Part shown: piece by piece, positions 1 to 8,601 of the stretch | How the letters are laid out: every line of letters starts with the position of its first letter | Numbering within the stretch: position 1 is the first letter of the stretch | From: an uncultured Lachnospiraceae bacterium | Lineage (GTDB): Bacteria > Bacillota > Clostridia > Lachnospirales > Lachnospiraceae | Length of the DNA stretch: 35,567 nucleotides | Assembly (NCBI GenBank): GCA_947382625.1 | Contig: CANDAG010000037.1 | Location: forward strand, 1 to 35,567 | Direction: 5' to 3' | Notes under the pieces: generated by a model | Databases searched by the model: none | What the model was told of the DNA's origin: nothing | The model's input: only the letters and a program-made list of their open reading frames with translations | Made by a program: the position numbers and the translations under genes

Positions 1-806
1 GGCACGTTGACTGCGGAATCGCAGAGGCAAATATGATGGGTATCGCAGCAGGGCTTTCCCTTACCGGCAAGATCCCGGTAGCCAGCACCTTTGCAATGTT
101 TGCGTCAGGCCGTGCCTTTGAGCAGGTGAGAAATTCCATCGGCTATCCCCACCTGAATGTGAAGATCGGTGCAACCCATGCAGGCATTACGGTAGGGGAG
201 GACGGCGCTTCTCATCAGTGCAATGAGGATATCGCCCTGATGCGCACCATTCCGGGAATGACCATCTTAAATCCTGCCGATGCAGTGGAGGCAAGGGCAT
301 GCGTAAAGGCAGCGCTTGACTATGAGGGGCCTGTTTACATGCGTTTTGGCCGTGCGGCAGTCCCTGTGATCAATGACAGGCCGGATTATCAGTTTGAAAT
401 GGGCAAGGGCGTTCTTCTGAAGGAAGGGAAGGACGTGACCATTGTTGCCACAGGCATCCTGGTGGCGGCGGCGCTGGAAGCTGCAGAGAAAATGGCGGCA
501 GAGGGTATCAGTGCAGAGGTGATCAACATCCACACCATTAAACCTCTGGACAGGGAGATCATCATAAAGAGTGCCCAAAAGACCGGCAAAGTGGTAACGG
601 CAGAAGAGCATACGGTCATCGGAGGCTTAGGCGGTGCTGTGTGCGAGGCATTATCGGAGGAATATCCGGTTCCTGTATGCAGGATCGGTATCAACGATGT
701 GTTTGGGGAATCCGGTTCCGCAGGCGCACTGCTTGTGAAATATGGTCTTGACGGGGACGGGGTTTACCGTAAGGTAAAGGAATTCCTGGCAAAGCAGCAG
801 GCGTAG
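1..806 (+). CDS. Transketolase, C-terminal subunit (5' partial)
   Basis: The reading frame is open from base 3, so the gene begins upstream of the window. The product is the C-terminal half of a split transketolase (pyrimidine-binding plus C-terminal domains), as is common in Firmicutes, where the TPP-binding half is a separate upstream gene. The visible part starts in the conserved GIAEANMMG segment, which carries the glutamate that activates thiamine pyrophosphate, and continues through ASTFAMFASGRAFEQ and GATHAGITVGEDGASHQ. Transketolase moves two-carbon units between pentose and hexose phosphates. It lies 39 bp upstream of an arabinofuranosidase gene on the same strand, which fits arabinose use through the non-oxidative pentose phosphate pathway. 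The N-terminal subunit is expected just upstream but cannot be seen. A related dehydrogenase E1 beta or DXS-like role is less likely. Confidence 0.9.
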   Translation, partial: HVDCGIAEANMMGIAAGLSLTGKIPVASTFAMFASGRAFEQVRNSIGYPHLNVKIGATHAGITVGEDGASHQCNEDIALMRTIPGMTILNPADAVEARACVKAALDYEGPVYMRFGRAAVPVINDRPDYQFEMGKGVLLKEGKDVTIVATGILVAAALEAAEKMAAEGISAEVINIHTIKPLDREIIIKSAQKTGKVVTAEEHTVIGGLGGAVCEALSEEYPVPVCRIGINDVFGESGSAGALLVKYGLDGDGVYRKVKEFLAKQQA

Positions 807-845
807 AGAACAAGAACAAGGGCAACCGATCAGGAGGAGTATCTG

Positions 846-2354
846 GTGGCAAAATTATATGTCAATGAAAAAAAGAAAAAGGGCCATATCAATCCGGAGA
901 TTTACGGACATTTTTCAGAGCATCTGGGAAGATGTATTTATGAAGGCCTTTATGTGAAAGAAGATTCCGGGATCCCCAACAAAAACGGTATGCGTACCGA
1001 TGTGGTGGAAGCTTTAAAGGAAATTCAGATTCCTGTGCTGCGTTGGCCGGGGGGCTGCTTTGCAGATGAATATCACTGGAAAGATGGTATCGGCCCGAAG
1101 GAAAGCCGTAAGAAGATGATCAACACCCATTGGGGCGGCGTTCTGGAGGACAACAGCTTCGGAACCCATGAGTTCTTTGAGCTGTGCGACCAGCTGGGCT
1201 GCAAGACCTATATCAATGGAAATGTGGGAAGCGGTACGGTTCAGGAGATGTCAGAATGGGTGGAGTATATGACCTTTGAGGGTGTCTCTCCTATGGCGGA
1301 TATGCGGAAGGCTAACGGTCATGAAGCCCCCTGGAAGGTTGATTATTTCGGTGTCGGAAATGAGAACTGGGGCTGCGGCGGAAACATGACGCCGGAATAT
1401 TACGCCAACCTTTACCGCAGATATCAGACTTATGTGCGGCATTACGGCTCCGGTGAACCTATTAAGAAGATCTGCGGCGGTCCGAACGTGGACGATGAGA
1501 ACTGGACCAGCAAGGTACTTGAGACCTGCTATGCGAAACCTGCCGGAGGCAAGGGCTTCCATGGCTTTATGGACGGGCTTTCCCTTCACTATTATGTGCA
1601 TCCGGGAGGATGGGACAATAAGGGAAGCGCAACGGACTTTGACGAGGCAGTCTGGTACCAGACACTTGACAAGGCACTTTATATGGAGGATCTGATCCGT
1701 ATGCACGGTGCGATCATGGATCAGTACGATCCTGATAAGGCCATCGGCCTGATCGTGGATGAATGGGGAACTTGGTTCGATGTGGAGCCGGGAACAAATC
1801 CGGGATTTTTGTATCAGCAGAGTACTATGCGGGACGCCCTGGTGGCCGCGATCACCCTGAATATTTTTAACAAGCATTGTGACCGTGTAAAGATGGCGTG
1901 TATTGCACAGATGGTGAACGTACTGCAGTCCGTGATCCTTACGGAAGGAGACAGGATGCTGCTGACGCCCACTTATCACGTGTTCCATATGTATAAGGGA
2001 CATCAGGGAGCGGAGCTCCTGGAAAGCTTCTTCGAAGAAGAGGAGCTCATCGGAACGGAAGAAAACAGGGTGCCCGCCCTGCAGGAATCTGTTTCCTGTA
2101 GGAAGGATGGAAGTATTCTGGCAACCATAGCAAATCTTTCTGCGAAGGAGAGCTATCCGGTGGAGCTTGTGCTTGCAGAAAAGAGGCCGGAGCAGGTTAA
2201 GGCGGCAATCCTGACCAATGAGATCCATGCTTATAATACCTTTGAGGATCCTGAAAAAGTAAAGGAAACCGTATTTGAGGATGTGACCGTAACCGAAAGA
2301 GGTCTGTCCTTTACCATCCCTGCCGGCAGCGTGGTAAGCCTTGAAATCCGCTGA
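846..2354 (+). CDS. Intracellular alpha-L-arabinofuranosidase, GH51
   Basis: This 502-residue glycoside hydrolase family 51 enzyme releases terminal L-arabinofuranose from arabino-oligosaccharides. The N-terminal [20 protein letters not shown] and [13 protein letters not shown] segments are typical of GH51. The acid/base glutamate is E173 in GVGNENWG and the nucleophile is E306 in IVDEWGTWF. There is no signal peptide, so it should act on imported oligosaccharides in the cytoplasm. I chose the GTG start at 846 because a good Shine-Dalgarno site (CAGGAGGAG, about 831-839) lies just upstream. It follows the transketolase gene by 39 bp and is followed almost without a gap by the Cys-rich gene and the ArsR-type regulator, so all four are probably one transcript. 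Confidence 0.93.
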   Translation: MAKLYVNEKKKKGHINPEIYGHFSEHLGRCIYEGLYVKEDSGIPNKNGMRTDVVEALKEIQIPVLRWPGGCFADEYHWKDGIGPKESRKKMINTHWGGVLEDNSFGTHEFFELCDQLGCKTYINGNVGSGTVQEMSEWVEYMTFEGVSPMADMRKANGHEAPWKVDYFGVGNENWGCGGNMTPEYYANLYRRYQTYVRHYGSGEPIKKICGGPNVDDENWTSKVLETCYAKPAGGKGFHGFMDGLSLHYYVHPGGWDNKGSATDFDEAVWYQTLDKALYMEDLIRMHGAIMDQYDPDKAIGLIVDEWGTWFDVEPGTNPGFLYQQSTMRDALVAAITLNIFNKHCDRVKMACIAQMVNVLQSVILTEGDRMLLTPTYHVFHMYKGHQGAELLESFFEEEELIGTEENRVPALQESVSCRKDGSILATIANLSAKESYPVELVLAEKRPEQVKAAILTNEIHAYNTFEDPEKVKETVFEDVTVTERGLSFTIPAGSVVSLEIR

Positions 2355-2358
2355 GGGC

Positions 2359-2616
2359 ATGGGAGAGGAAAACAGGCGGCGCTGCTATAAGTGTCTTCTC
2401 CGGGAGATGGATGAGGAGGCTTACAGGGAGAAGCTTCATCGTTATATCGAGCTTTTGGACAAGGATACCAAAACCCCGGAGGAGCTGTACGGGAACAGGC
2501 TTTCCCTCTGTAAAGAATGTGACTATTTAGAAGCAGGCACCTGCCAGGCCTGCGGATGCTATGTGGAGCTTAGGGCGGCGGTTAAAAAGAGCCGCTGCCC
2601 TTACAAAAAATGGTGA
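2359..2616 (+). CDS. Small Cys-rich protein, DUF6171-like
   Basis: This 85-residue cytoplasmic protein has paired cysteines: RCYKC near the N-terminus, CKEC, CQACGC and a final RCPYKKW. The spacing suggests one or two bound zinc ions or another metal. I recognise the pattern as the Lachnospiraceae family annotated as DUF6171 (from memory), which has no known function. The start is uncertain. ATG 2359 lies four bases after the GH51 stop; a TTG at 2341, overlapping the end of GH51, would add six residues. Neither has a strong ribosome-binding site, so translational coupling to GH51 is likely. Its stop overlaps the first possible start of the next gene. Whether the link with arabinose metabolism is functional or only positional is unknown. 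Confidence 0.75.
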   Translation: MGEENRRRCYKCLLREMDEEAYREKLHRYIELLDKDTKTPEELYGNRLSLCKECDYLEAGTCQACGCYVELRAAVKKSRCPYKKW

Positions 2617-2621
2617 GATGG

Positions 2622-3557
2622 ATGCTGTATATCAAAGATTTGGAGGAAGGGGTGGAGCTGTTCAAGGTTCTCGGCTCCGAGGTGAGAGTGAGCATTATCC
2701 GCCTGCTCCTCGAAAACAAAGAAATGAATCTGAATGAGCTGGCAGGCTGCCTGAATATTACCAACGGCGCGTTGACCAGCCATATCAAAAAGATGGAGGA
2801 TGCAGATCTGATCGAGGTGACCTCTGACTTCAGCGGTCATGGAAATCAAAAGCTCTGCAGGGTGAAGCAGGAAAGGATCCTTGTGGATATTGTGCCGGAG
2901 AAGGTAAGAGAACGGCAGGGAGTCTATGAGGCAGAGATTCCGGTAGGACAGTATACGGATTATCAGGTGCTGCCAACCTGTGGGATTTCCACGGTAAAGT
3001 CGCTGATCGGAGAGGTGGACGATCCCAGGTACTTTGCCCATCCGGACAGGATCCACGGAGGGATCCTGTGGTTTTCCAAAGGGTATGTGGAATACCTGAT
3101 ACCCAATCTGCTTCCGGCGGCACAGAAGATTGATGAGATCAGCTTTTCCATGGAGCTTGCCAGTGAAGCACCGGGGGTGAACAATGACTGGCCCTCGGAT
3201 ATTTCCTTTCAGCTGAATGGAATCCCGGTGGGGATCTGGACCTCCCCGGGGGATTTCGGCGATATAAGAGGGGTATTTACACCGGCATGGTGGCCCTCGG
3301 GCTGGAATCAGTATGGCCTTTTAAAGCTGCTTGCCATTAATGACAGAGGAACCTTTGTGGATGGGCGAAAAATATCGGATGCAGCCATCGGGCAGTTTGG
3401 CCTGGATCATAAGAGCCCGATCCGATTCCGGATGGAGGTAAAAGAAGGGGCGGATCATGCGGGAGGCCTCACCCTGTTTGGAAACGGATTCGGGAATTAC
3501 AGCCAGGGAATACGGGTGCGGATCCGTTACAGCCCGGTCAGGATAAATGGCAGATAA
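2622..3557 (+). CDS. ArsR-family regulator with large C-terminal domain
   Basis: Residues about 5-85 form an ArsR/SmtB-type winged helix: ELFKVLGSEVRVSIIRLLLE, then a recognition helix near NITNGALTSHIKKMEDADLI. After a linker comes an unusual region of about 200 residues, rich in beta-strand and aromatic residues (for example FTPAWWPSGWNQYGLLK), that is absent from classical ArsR proteins of about 100 residues. It may be a ligand-sensing, carbohydrate-binding-like domain; that is inference. No metal-binding cysteine cluster is visible. ATG 2610 overlaps the previous stop; ATG 2622 is an equally possible start and is used here. Its place after an arabinofuranosidase suggests a local sugar-responsive repressor. 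No clear terminator follows. Confidence 0.8.
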   Translation: MLYIKDLEEGVELFKVLGSEVRVSIIRLLLENKEMNLNELAGCLNITNGALTSHIKKMEDADLIEVTSDFSGHGNQKLCRVKQERILVDIVPEKVRERQGVYEAEIPVGQYTDYQVLPTCGISTVKSLIGEVDDPRYFAHPDRIHGGILWFSKGYVEYLIPNLLPAAQKIDEISFSMELASEAPGVNNDWPSDISFQLNGIPVGIWTSPGDFGDIRGVFTPAWWPSGWNQYGLLKLLAINDRGTFVDGRKISDAAIGQFGLDHKSPIRFRMEVKEGADHAGGLTLFGNGFGNYSQGIRVRIRYSPVRINGR

Positions 3558-3595
3558 CAGTTCAGCCGGAGGCATTGGCGAAAATAACAAAATAA

Positions 3596-3624
3596 TTGAC
3601 AACATAAATGGTTTGTGATAGGCT
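3596..3624 (+). promoter_or_regulatory. Candidate sigma-A promoter for metG
   Basis: A perfect -35 TTGACA (3596-3601) is followed after 17 bp by a weak -10 TAGGCT (3619-3624). The start site would be near 3631, giving a leader of about 160 nt before metG. Confidence 0.5.
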
Positions 3625-3692
3625 AACACTATATTTTTGCGATAGTAACAGCAGCATTGAAATTCTGATGCCGTTAGCTGTAAATGTAATAC

Positions 3693-3757
3693 AAGGAGTT
3701 ATGAAATCACGACACACATAAGCTGTCTTCTGTCGTTAGATAGAAGATGGCTTTTAT
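3693..3757 (+). promoter_or_regulatory. Structured metG leader with terminator-like hairpin
   Basis: The leader holds a 12-bp stem, 3720-3731 paired with 3742-3753 (two G-U pairs, 10-nt loop), followed by a U-rich stretch. This looks like an intrinsic terminator or attenuator ahead of metG. A competing pair, CGACA 3710-3714 with TGTCG 3731-3735, would break the terminator stem. An AAGGAG (3693-3698) precedes a six-codon frame, ATG 3701 to TAA (MKSRHT), but the spacing is only 2 nt. I find no T-box consensus or SAM riboswitch signature. Confidence 0.5.
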
Positions 3758-3791
3758 TAAGTAGAAAAATTTATGCTGAGGAGGCAACGGG

Positions 3792-5804
3792 ATGAATAAA
3801 GGAAAATATTACATTACAACGGCTATTGCCTATACTTCGGGTAAACCTCATATTGGCAACAGCTATGAGATCGTGCTGGCAGACAGTATTGCCAGATTTA
3901 AGAGAAAGGACGGCTATGACGTTTACTTCCAGACAGGAACAGATGAGCACGGTCAGAAGATCGAGCTGAAGGCTGAGGAGGAAGGCATCTCTCCCAAGGA
4001 ATTTGTGGATAATGTGGCGGGAACCATCAGAAATCTATGGGACTTGATGGATACCTCCTATGACAATTTTATCCGGACTACGGATACAGGCCATGAGAAG
4101 CAGGTGCAGAAAATATTCAAAAAGCTTTATCAGCAGGGGGATATTTATAAGGGGGCCTATGAAGGGCTTTATTGTACACCCTGTGAATCCTTCTGGACAG
4201 AGTCCCAACTGGTGGACGGCAAATGTCCGGACTGCGGAAGGGAAGTAAAGCCGGCCAAGGAGGAAGCCTATTTCTTTAAGATGAGTAAATATGCAGACAG
4301 GCTGATCAGGCATATCAACGAGCATCCTGAGTTTATCCAGCCGGTTTCCCGTAAGAATGAGATGATGAATAATTTCCTTCTGCCGGGGCTGCAGGATCTG
4401 TGTGTTTCCAGGACCTCCTTTAAGTGGGGGATCCCGGTAGATTTTGACGATAAGCATGTGGTCTATGTGTGGCTGGATGCGCTGACCAACTATATCACAG
4501 GAATCGGCTATGACTGTGACGGTGAAAGCACGGAGCAGTACCACAGGCTGTGGCCGGCAGACCTGCATTTGATCGGAAAGGATATCATCCGTTTCCATAC
4601 GATTTACTGGCCGATCTTTCTGATGGCCTTAGGGGAGCCCCTCCCTAAGCAGATATTCGGGCACCCGTGGCTTTTGCAGGGAGACGGCAAGATGAGCAAA
4701 TCCAAGGGCAATGTGATCTATGCAGATGACCTTGTGGATTTCTTTGGTGTGGATGCGGTGCGTTATTTTGTGCTGCATGAGATGCCCTTCGACAATGACG
4801 GTACGATCTCCTGGGAGCTTTTGGTGGAGAGGATCAATTCCGACCTTGCCAATACTCTGGGAAATCTTGTAAACAGGACGATCTCCATGAGCAATAAATA
4901 TTTTGACGGCGTGGTGGAAGAGAAGGGATGCGCCGAGGCGGTGGATGAGGATTTGAAGGCTGTTGCCACGGGCGCTTATGCAAAGGTTGCGGCTAAGATG
5001 GAAGAGCTGCGGGTGGCGGATGCCCTTACGGAAATTTTTGTTCTATTTAAGCGCTGCAATAAATATATTGACGAGACAGAACCCTGGGCTCTTGCGAAGC
5101 AGGAGGAAAAGAAGGACCGGCTCTCTACGGTGCTTTATAATCTGGTGGAGGGTATTTTGATCGGCGCTTCTTTGCTGGAGCCCTTTATGCCACGGACTGC
5201 TGCAAGGATCGCAGAGCAGCTAAATACCCGGATCAGAGGCTTTGAGGAGCTTGGAACCTTCGGCCTGTATCCATCCGGCAATAAAGTCACAGAAAAACCG
5301 GAGATCCTTTTTGCAAGGCTGGATGCGAAGGAAGTGTCTGCAAAGGCGGAAGCCATGTTTGAGGAGAGAAGGGCGGCGCAGAAGGAAAAAGATCCGTCGG
5401 AGGAAGGTGGTCAGGCAGAGGCCGGCGAGGGCAATGATAAAGCGGAGGCTGCAAAGGTGATAGACATAGAACCCAAGGAGGAGATCACCTATGACCAGTT
5501 CGATCAGCTGCAGTTCCAGGTAGGGGAGATCATTGCCTGCCAGGAGGTGCCGAAATCCAGAAAGCTTCTTTGCTCCCAGGTGCGGATCGGCTCTAAGGTG
5601 AAGCAGATCGTCTCGGGGATCAAGCAGCATTACAGTGCAGAAGAGATGGTGGGGAAGAAGGTTATGGTGCTGGTGAATCTAAAGCCGGCCAAACTGGCAG
5701 GGGTAGTATCGGAGGGGATGCTGCTCTGTGCAGAAGATGAAGAGGGGAATCTGGCATTACTTACTCCGGAGAAGGATATGCCGTCAGGGGCGGAGATCTG
5801 TTAG
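3792..5804 (+). CDS. metG: Methionyl-tRNA synthetase
   Basis: This 670-residue class I aminoacyl-tRNA synthetase charges tRNA-Met in the cytoplasm. The HIGH-type signature is HIGN (residues 20-23) and the KMSKS loop is at residues 300-304. A zinc knuckle is formed by C128/C131 and C145/C148. The anticodon-binding helical domain follows. A charged, Ala/Glu-rich linker (about residues 520-560) leads to a C-terminal EMAP/Trbp111-like tRNA-binding domain beginning near FDQLQFQVGEIIACQEV. That is the dimer-forming long form common in Firmicutes. ATG 3792 has a clear ribosome-binding site (GAGGAGG). The leader upstream carries a terminator-like hairpin, so transcription may be attenuated. Confidence 0.97.
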   Translation: MNKGKYYITTAIAYTSGKPHIGNSYEIVLADSIARFKRKDGYDVYFQTGTDEHGQKIELKAEEEGISPKEFVDNVAGTIRNLWDLMDTSYDNFIRTTDTGHEKQVQKIFKKLYQQGDIYKGAYEGLYCTPCESFWTESQLVDGKCPDCGREVKPAKEEAYFFKMSKYADRLIRHINEHPEFIQPVSRKNEMMNNFLLPGLQDLCVSRTSFKWGIPVDFDDKHVVYVWLDALTNYITGIGYDCDGESTEQYHRLWPADLHLIGKDIIRFHTIYWPIFLMALGEPLPKQIFGHPWLLQGDGKMSKSKGNVIYADDLVDFFGVDAVRYFVLHEMPFDNDGTISWELLVERINSDLANTLGNLVNRTISMSNKYFDGVVEEKGCAEAVDEDLKAVATGAYAKVAAKMEELRVADALTEIFVLFKRCNKYIDETEPWALAKQEEKKDRLSTVLYNLVEGILIGASLLEPFMPRTAARIAEQLNTRIRGFEELGTFGLYPSGNKVTEKPEILFARLDAKEVSAKAEAMFEERRAAQKEKDPSEEGGQAEAGEGNDKAEAAKVIDIEPKEEITYDQFDQLQFQVGEIIACQEVPKSRKLLCSQVRIGSKVKQIVSGIKQHYSAEEMVGKKVMVLVNLKPAKLAGVVSEGMLLCAEDEEGNLALLTPEKDMPSGAEIC

Positions 5805-5889
5805 GATCCGGCTCCCGGCCGACAGACCGGCAGAACACAAAGCCAGCCTGCTTCGGGGGAAGGTCAGTGCGGGGACAGGATAAAAAGGA

Positions 5890-5910
5890 TGTAATCCTTG
5901 GGAGGTTACA
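5890..5910 (+). promoter_or_regulatory. Hairpin enclosing a ribosome-binding site
   Basis: TGTAA (5890-5894) can pair with TTACA (5906-5910), extended by CC/GG across a one-base bulge. The Shine-Dalgarno GGGAGG lies inside, directly before ATG 5911. The stem is short, so the effect on translation is uncertain. Confidence 0.35.
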
Positions 5911-6861
5911 ATGGTAAAAAAAGAAGAATTTACATTTGATTCCAGAGATGGAAGCACGAAGATCCACGCGGTCAGGTGGACGCCGTCGGGAAAGGTGATA
6001 TGCATTCTCCAGATCGTCCATGGCATGGCGGAATATGTGGAGCGCTATGAAGCGCTTGCGGAATATCTGGGCGAAAAGGGGATCCTCGTGACAGGGGACG
6101 ATCATTTGGGCCATGGGAAGAGTGTGGGAGAAGAAGGGACTTACGGGTACTTCTGCGAGCAGGATCCTGCCACGGTTGTGGTCAGGGATGTCCATCGGCT
6201 CAAGAAGCTCACCCAGGAAGAATATCCCGGGGTGCCCTATGTGATCCTGGGGCACAGCATGGGCTCTTTTATCCTGCGCAATTATCTTTTCCGGTACGGC
6301 TCCGGAATACAGGGAGCGATCATATGCGGTACAGGCTCCCAGCCTCCTGCGCTGGTAAAGACAAGTAAGGCAGTGGCGGCTCTGCAGGGAGTATTTTTAG
6401 GACAGAAGCACAGGGCGAAGCTGATCGATAAGCTGGCTTTCGGCTCCTACAACAAAAGAATACCTGACGCAAAGACATCCTTTGACTGGCTGTGCACCGA
6501 TGAGAATGTGGTGGACGCCTATCTGAAGGATCCGCTGTGCGGTTTTACCTTTACTGTAAATGGCTTTAAAACCTTATTTACCTTGCTTGACCGTCTGAAT
6601 CAGGAAGAAAATCTCTGGGCTATGCCCGAGGGGCTTCCGGTGCATTTTATAGCGGGAGACATGGACCCGGTGGGAAATTACGGGGAGGGAGTCAAAAAGG
6701 CTTACGAGGACTTCAGAAAAGCAGGAATGGAGCACGTTTCCATAAAGCTCTATGCCGGAGGGCGGCATGAGCTCCTGAATGAGAAAAACAAGCAGCAGGT
6801 TTATGAAGACCTTTATCCCTGGATCATGGAGCGGGTGAAGGAGTATCAGGAGGTTGTTTAA
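5911..6861 (+). CDS. Alpha/beta hydrolase, lysophospholipase/monoacylglycerol lipase type
   Basis: This is a 316-residue serine hydrolase of the Hydrolase_4 (S33-like) group. The nucleophile is S116 in the elbow GHSMGS. The probable acid is D252 in AGDMDPVG and the base is H286 in GGRHELLNE. The oxyanion region is QIVHGMAEYVERYE near the N-terminus. There is no signal peptide, so it is predicted to be cytoplasmic. Substrates of the family are monoacylglycerols, lysophospholipids or other esters; the exact one cannot be read here. The gene starts 106 bp after metG with no clear terminator between them. Its stop is immediately followed by the start of the next gene, with no spacer, which implies coupled translation with a secreted protein. 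Confidence 0.88.
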   Translation: MVKKEEFTFDSRDGSTKIHAVRWTPSGKVICILQIVHGMAEYVERYEALAEYLGEKGILVTGDDHLGHGKSVGEEGTYGYFCEQDPATVVVRDVHRLKKLTQEEYPGVPYVILGHSMGSFILRNYLFRYGSGIQGAIICGTGSQPPALVKTSKAVAALQGVFLGQKHRAKLIDKLAFGSYNKRIPDAKTSFDWLCTDENVVDAYLKDPLCGFTFTVNGFKTLFTLLDRLNQEENLWAMPEGLPVHFIAGDMDPVGNYGEGVKKAYEDFRKAGMEHVSIKLYAGGRHELLNEKNKQQVYEDLYPWIMERVKEYQEVV

Positions 6862-7419
6862 ATGAAAACAAAATTATCAGGACTTTTGAGAGGCAAGCCG
6901 GCCTATAGAGCGGGCCTTGGTTTGATAGCTTTGGCAGTAATGCTTCTGCTTGTCCCTGTCAGAGTCCATGCGGCAGGGGAGCTTTCGGACGCAGATGCGG
7001 CGGATGTTTTTTCCCAGATCAAACAGCAGCTTTCGGCAGCTTTCGAGGAGATGGATCAGGAGACGGCAGAGGAGGTTTTTTCCTTTTTGAAGGATAAGCT
7101 TGCGGAGAGTGATTACGGGTCAGAGGAAGGCCTGCAGAGCATCATCAAAGAGGGAAAAGATAAATTTGGTGTTGAGGTGGATAAGGAGGATGCCAGAAAG
7201 CTTGTAGATGCCATGGAAAAGCTGGAGGATATGGGATTTTCGGCAGAGTATGTGGTTGACAAGACAGAGAGTCTGTATCAGGAATACGGGGCCGGTTTTG
7301 TGGATCATGTAGACGAGGTGGTAACAGGCGCAGTTAAGAATGCGGCATCAAATGCAGTTAACGGTTTTTTTGAAAATCTCAAAAAATCCGTGAAAGATTT
7401 TTTTAGTAATTTATTCTAA
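6862..7419 (+). CDS. Secreted or membrane-anchored helical protein, unknown function
   Basis: This 185-residue protein has an N-terminal basic stretch and a hydrophobic segment (about residues 18-36). This could be a signal peptide cleaved at VHA-AG, or an uncleaved anchor. The rest is acidic and largely helical, with D/E-rich heptad-like stretches. The C-terminal tail (NAVNGFFENLKKSVKDFFSN) looks amphipathic and could contact membrane. I recognise no catalytic motif. The start codon directly abuts the stop of the lipase-like gene, so the two are probably made together. A role linked to membrane lipid or envelope is a reasonable guess but not shown. Confidence 0.7.
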   Translation: MKTKLSGLLRGKPAYRAGLGLIALAVMLLLVPVRVHAAGELSDADAADVFSQIKQQLSAAFEEMDQETAEEVFSFLKDKLAESDYGSEEGLQSIIKEGKDKFGVEVDKEDARKLVDAMEKLEDMGFSAEYVVDKTESLYQEYGAGFVDHVDEVVTGAVKNAASNAVNGFFENLKKSVKDFFSNLF

Positions 7420-7531
7420 AAACCCCATTTGGGAATGATAGATTCCTGCCGTTATAGGGCGGTAAGAATAAAATCCGGTTTCCCAAGCAAATACTATATC
7501 ACATACACAATTGGAAATTGGAGGATGTGAT

Positions 7532-8524
7532 ATGAAAATTGCATTTTATGGAACCAAGCCTTATGACAGGATCTGGTTTGAGCCTATGGGAAAGGAATAT
7601 GGCTTTGACATTCATTTTATCGAGGCTGCCTGCAACCCGGAAACGGTATTTATGGCAAAGGGCCATGACGCGATCTGCGTTTTCGTCAATGATCACGTGG
7701 ATGCGGGGATGATAGACGCCTTATATGAAATGAATGTGAAAGCCATTCTGCTCCGCAGCGCAGGCTACAATAATGTGGATGTGAAGGCGGCTGAGGATAA
7801 GATCGTTGTACTCAGGGTTCCGAGCTATTCACCGGAGGCGGTGGCTGAATTTTCCATGGCCATGCTGTTGGCGGTGGCCCGTCTGACTCATAAGGCCTAT
7901 AACAGGACCAGGGATTTTAACATGAGTCTGAACGGGCTTATGGGGGTTGATTTCCATGAAAAAACGGCCGGCGTGATCGGCACCGGAAAGATCGGTCAGG
8001 CTATGATCCGGATATTGAACGGATTTCAAATGGAGGTGATCTGCTATGATCCCTTTCCGGCAGAGGGGCTGGAGGCGGAATATGTACCGCTTGAAGAGCT
8101 CTTTCGAAGATCGGATGTGATATCCATTCATTGCCCCCTGAATATGGAAACCAGACATATTATCAATGAACAATCTATCGCCGCCATGAAAAAGGGAGTT
8201 TACCTGGTAAACACTTCAAGAGGCGGTCTGATCGATACGGAGGCTCTGATCAAAGGAATGCTGGAGGGCAGATTCGGAGGAGTCGGCCTTGATGTCTACG
8301 AGGAGGAGGAAGGGGTCTTTTATGAGGATCGATCCGGTGATATCATTACAGATGATAATCTGGCCCGTCTTATGACCTTTCCGAATGTGCTGATCACCTC
8401 CCATATGGGATTTTTTACCAGGGAGGCTATGCAGGCCATCGCAAAAACCACTCTCGAAAATGCCTATGCCCTTGAAAACGGGCTGCCCCTGGCCAATCAG
8501 GTAGGGAAAGAAATGGCTCTTTAA
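7532..8524 (+). CDS. ldhA: D-lactate dehydrogenase (D-2-hydroxyacid dehydrogenase)
   Basis: This 330-residue NAD-dependent enzyme reduces pyruvate to D-lactate in fermentation. The Rossmann motif GTGKIG is at about residues 150-155. The catalytic residues are R230 (NTSRGG), E257 (LDVYEE) and H291 (TSHMGF). The spacing and flanking sequence (RCAGYNNVD-like block, VPSYSPEAVAE) follow the LdhA subgroup closely rather than phosphoglycerate or glyoxylate enzymes. I chose ATG 7532 because GGAGG lies at 7520-7524; a TTG at 7511 is in frame but poor. It appears to be a single-gene unit; the 110 bp upstream have no convincing promoter. The symbol is given by family resemblance. Confidence 0.88.
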   Translation: MKIAFYGTKPYDRIWFEPMGKEYGFDIHFIEAACNPETVFMAKGHDAICVFVNDHVDAGMIDALYEMNVKAILLRSAGYNNVDVKAAEDKIVVLRVPSYSPEAVAEFSMAMLLAVARLTHKAYNRTRDFNMSLNGLMGVDFHEKTAGVIGTGKIGQAMIRILNGFQMEVICYDPFPAEGLEAEYVPLEELFRRSDVISIHCPLNMETRHIINEQSIAAMKKGVYLVNTSRGGLIDTEALIKGMLEGRFGGVGLDVYEEEEGVFYEDRSGDIITDDNLARLMTFPNVLITSHMGFFTREAMQAIAKTTLENAYALENGLPLANQVGKEMAL

Positions 8525-8552
8525 AAGGGTTTCAAAATACAAAATAGTTTGC

Positions 8553-8558
8553 TATAAT
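8553..8558 (+). promoter_or_regulatory. Extended -10 promoter for the GNAT/HD-GYP genes
   Basis: TGC-TATAAT (8550-8558) is a perfect -10 with the extended TGn element. The -35 position (8530-8535, TTTCAA) is weak, as is usual for extended -10 promoters. Confidence 0.6.
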
Positions 8559-8601
8559 AACTAGATAACCATATGCATAAGGATGTGTGAAAGGACGGAG
8601 T

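Noticed and set aside
3558-3791. T-box or SAM riboswitch ahead of metG
   Set aside because: I could not find the T-box consensus (TGGNACCGCG type) or a SAM core, so only an unclassified leader is reported.
7420-7531. Terminator or promoter before the D-lactate dehydrogenase gene
   Set aside because: TTGGGAA/TTCCCAA could pair over a long distance, but there is no T-run and no convincing promoter boxes.
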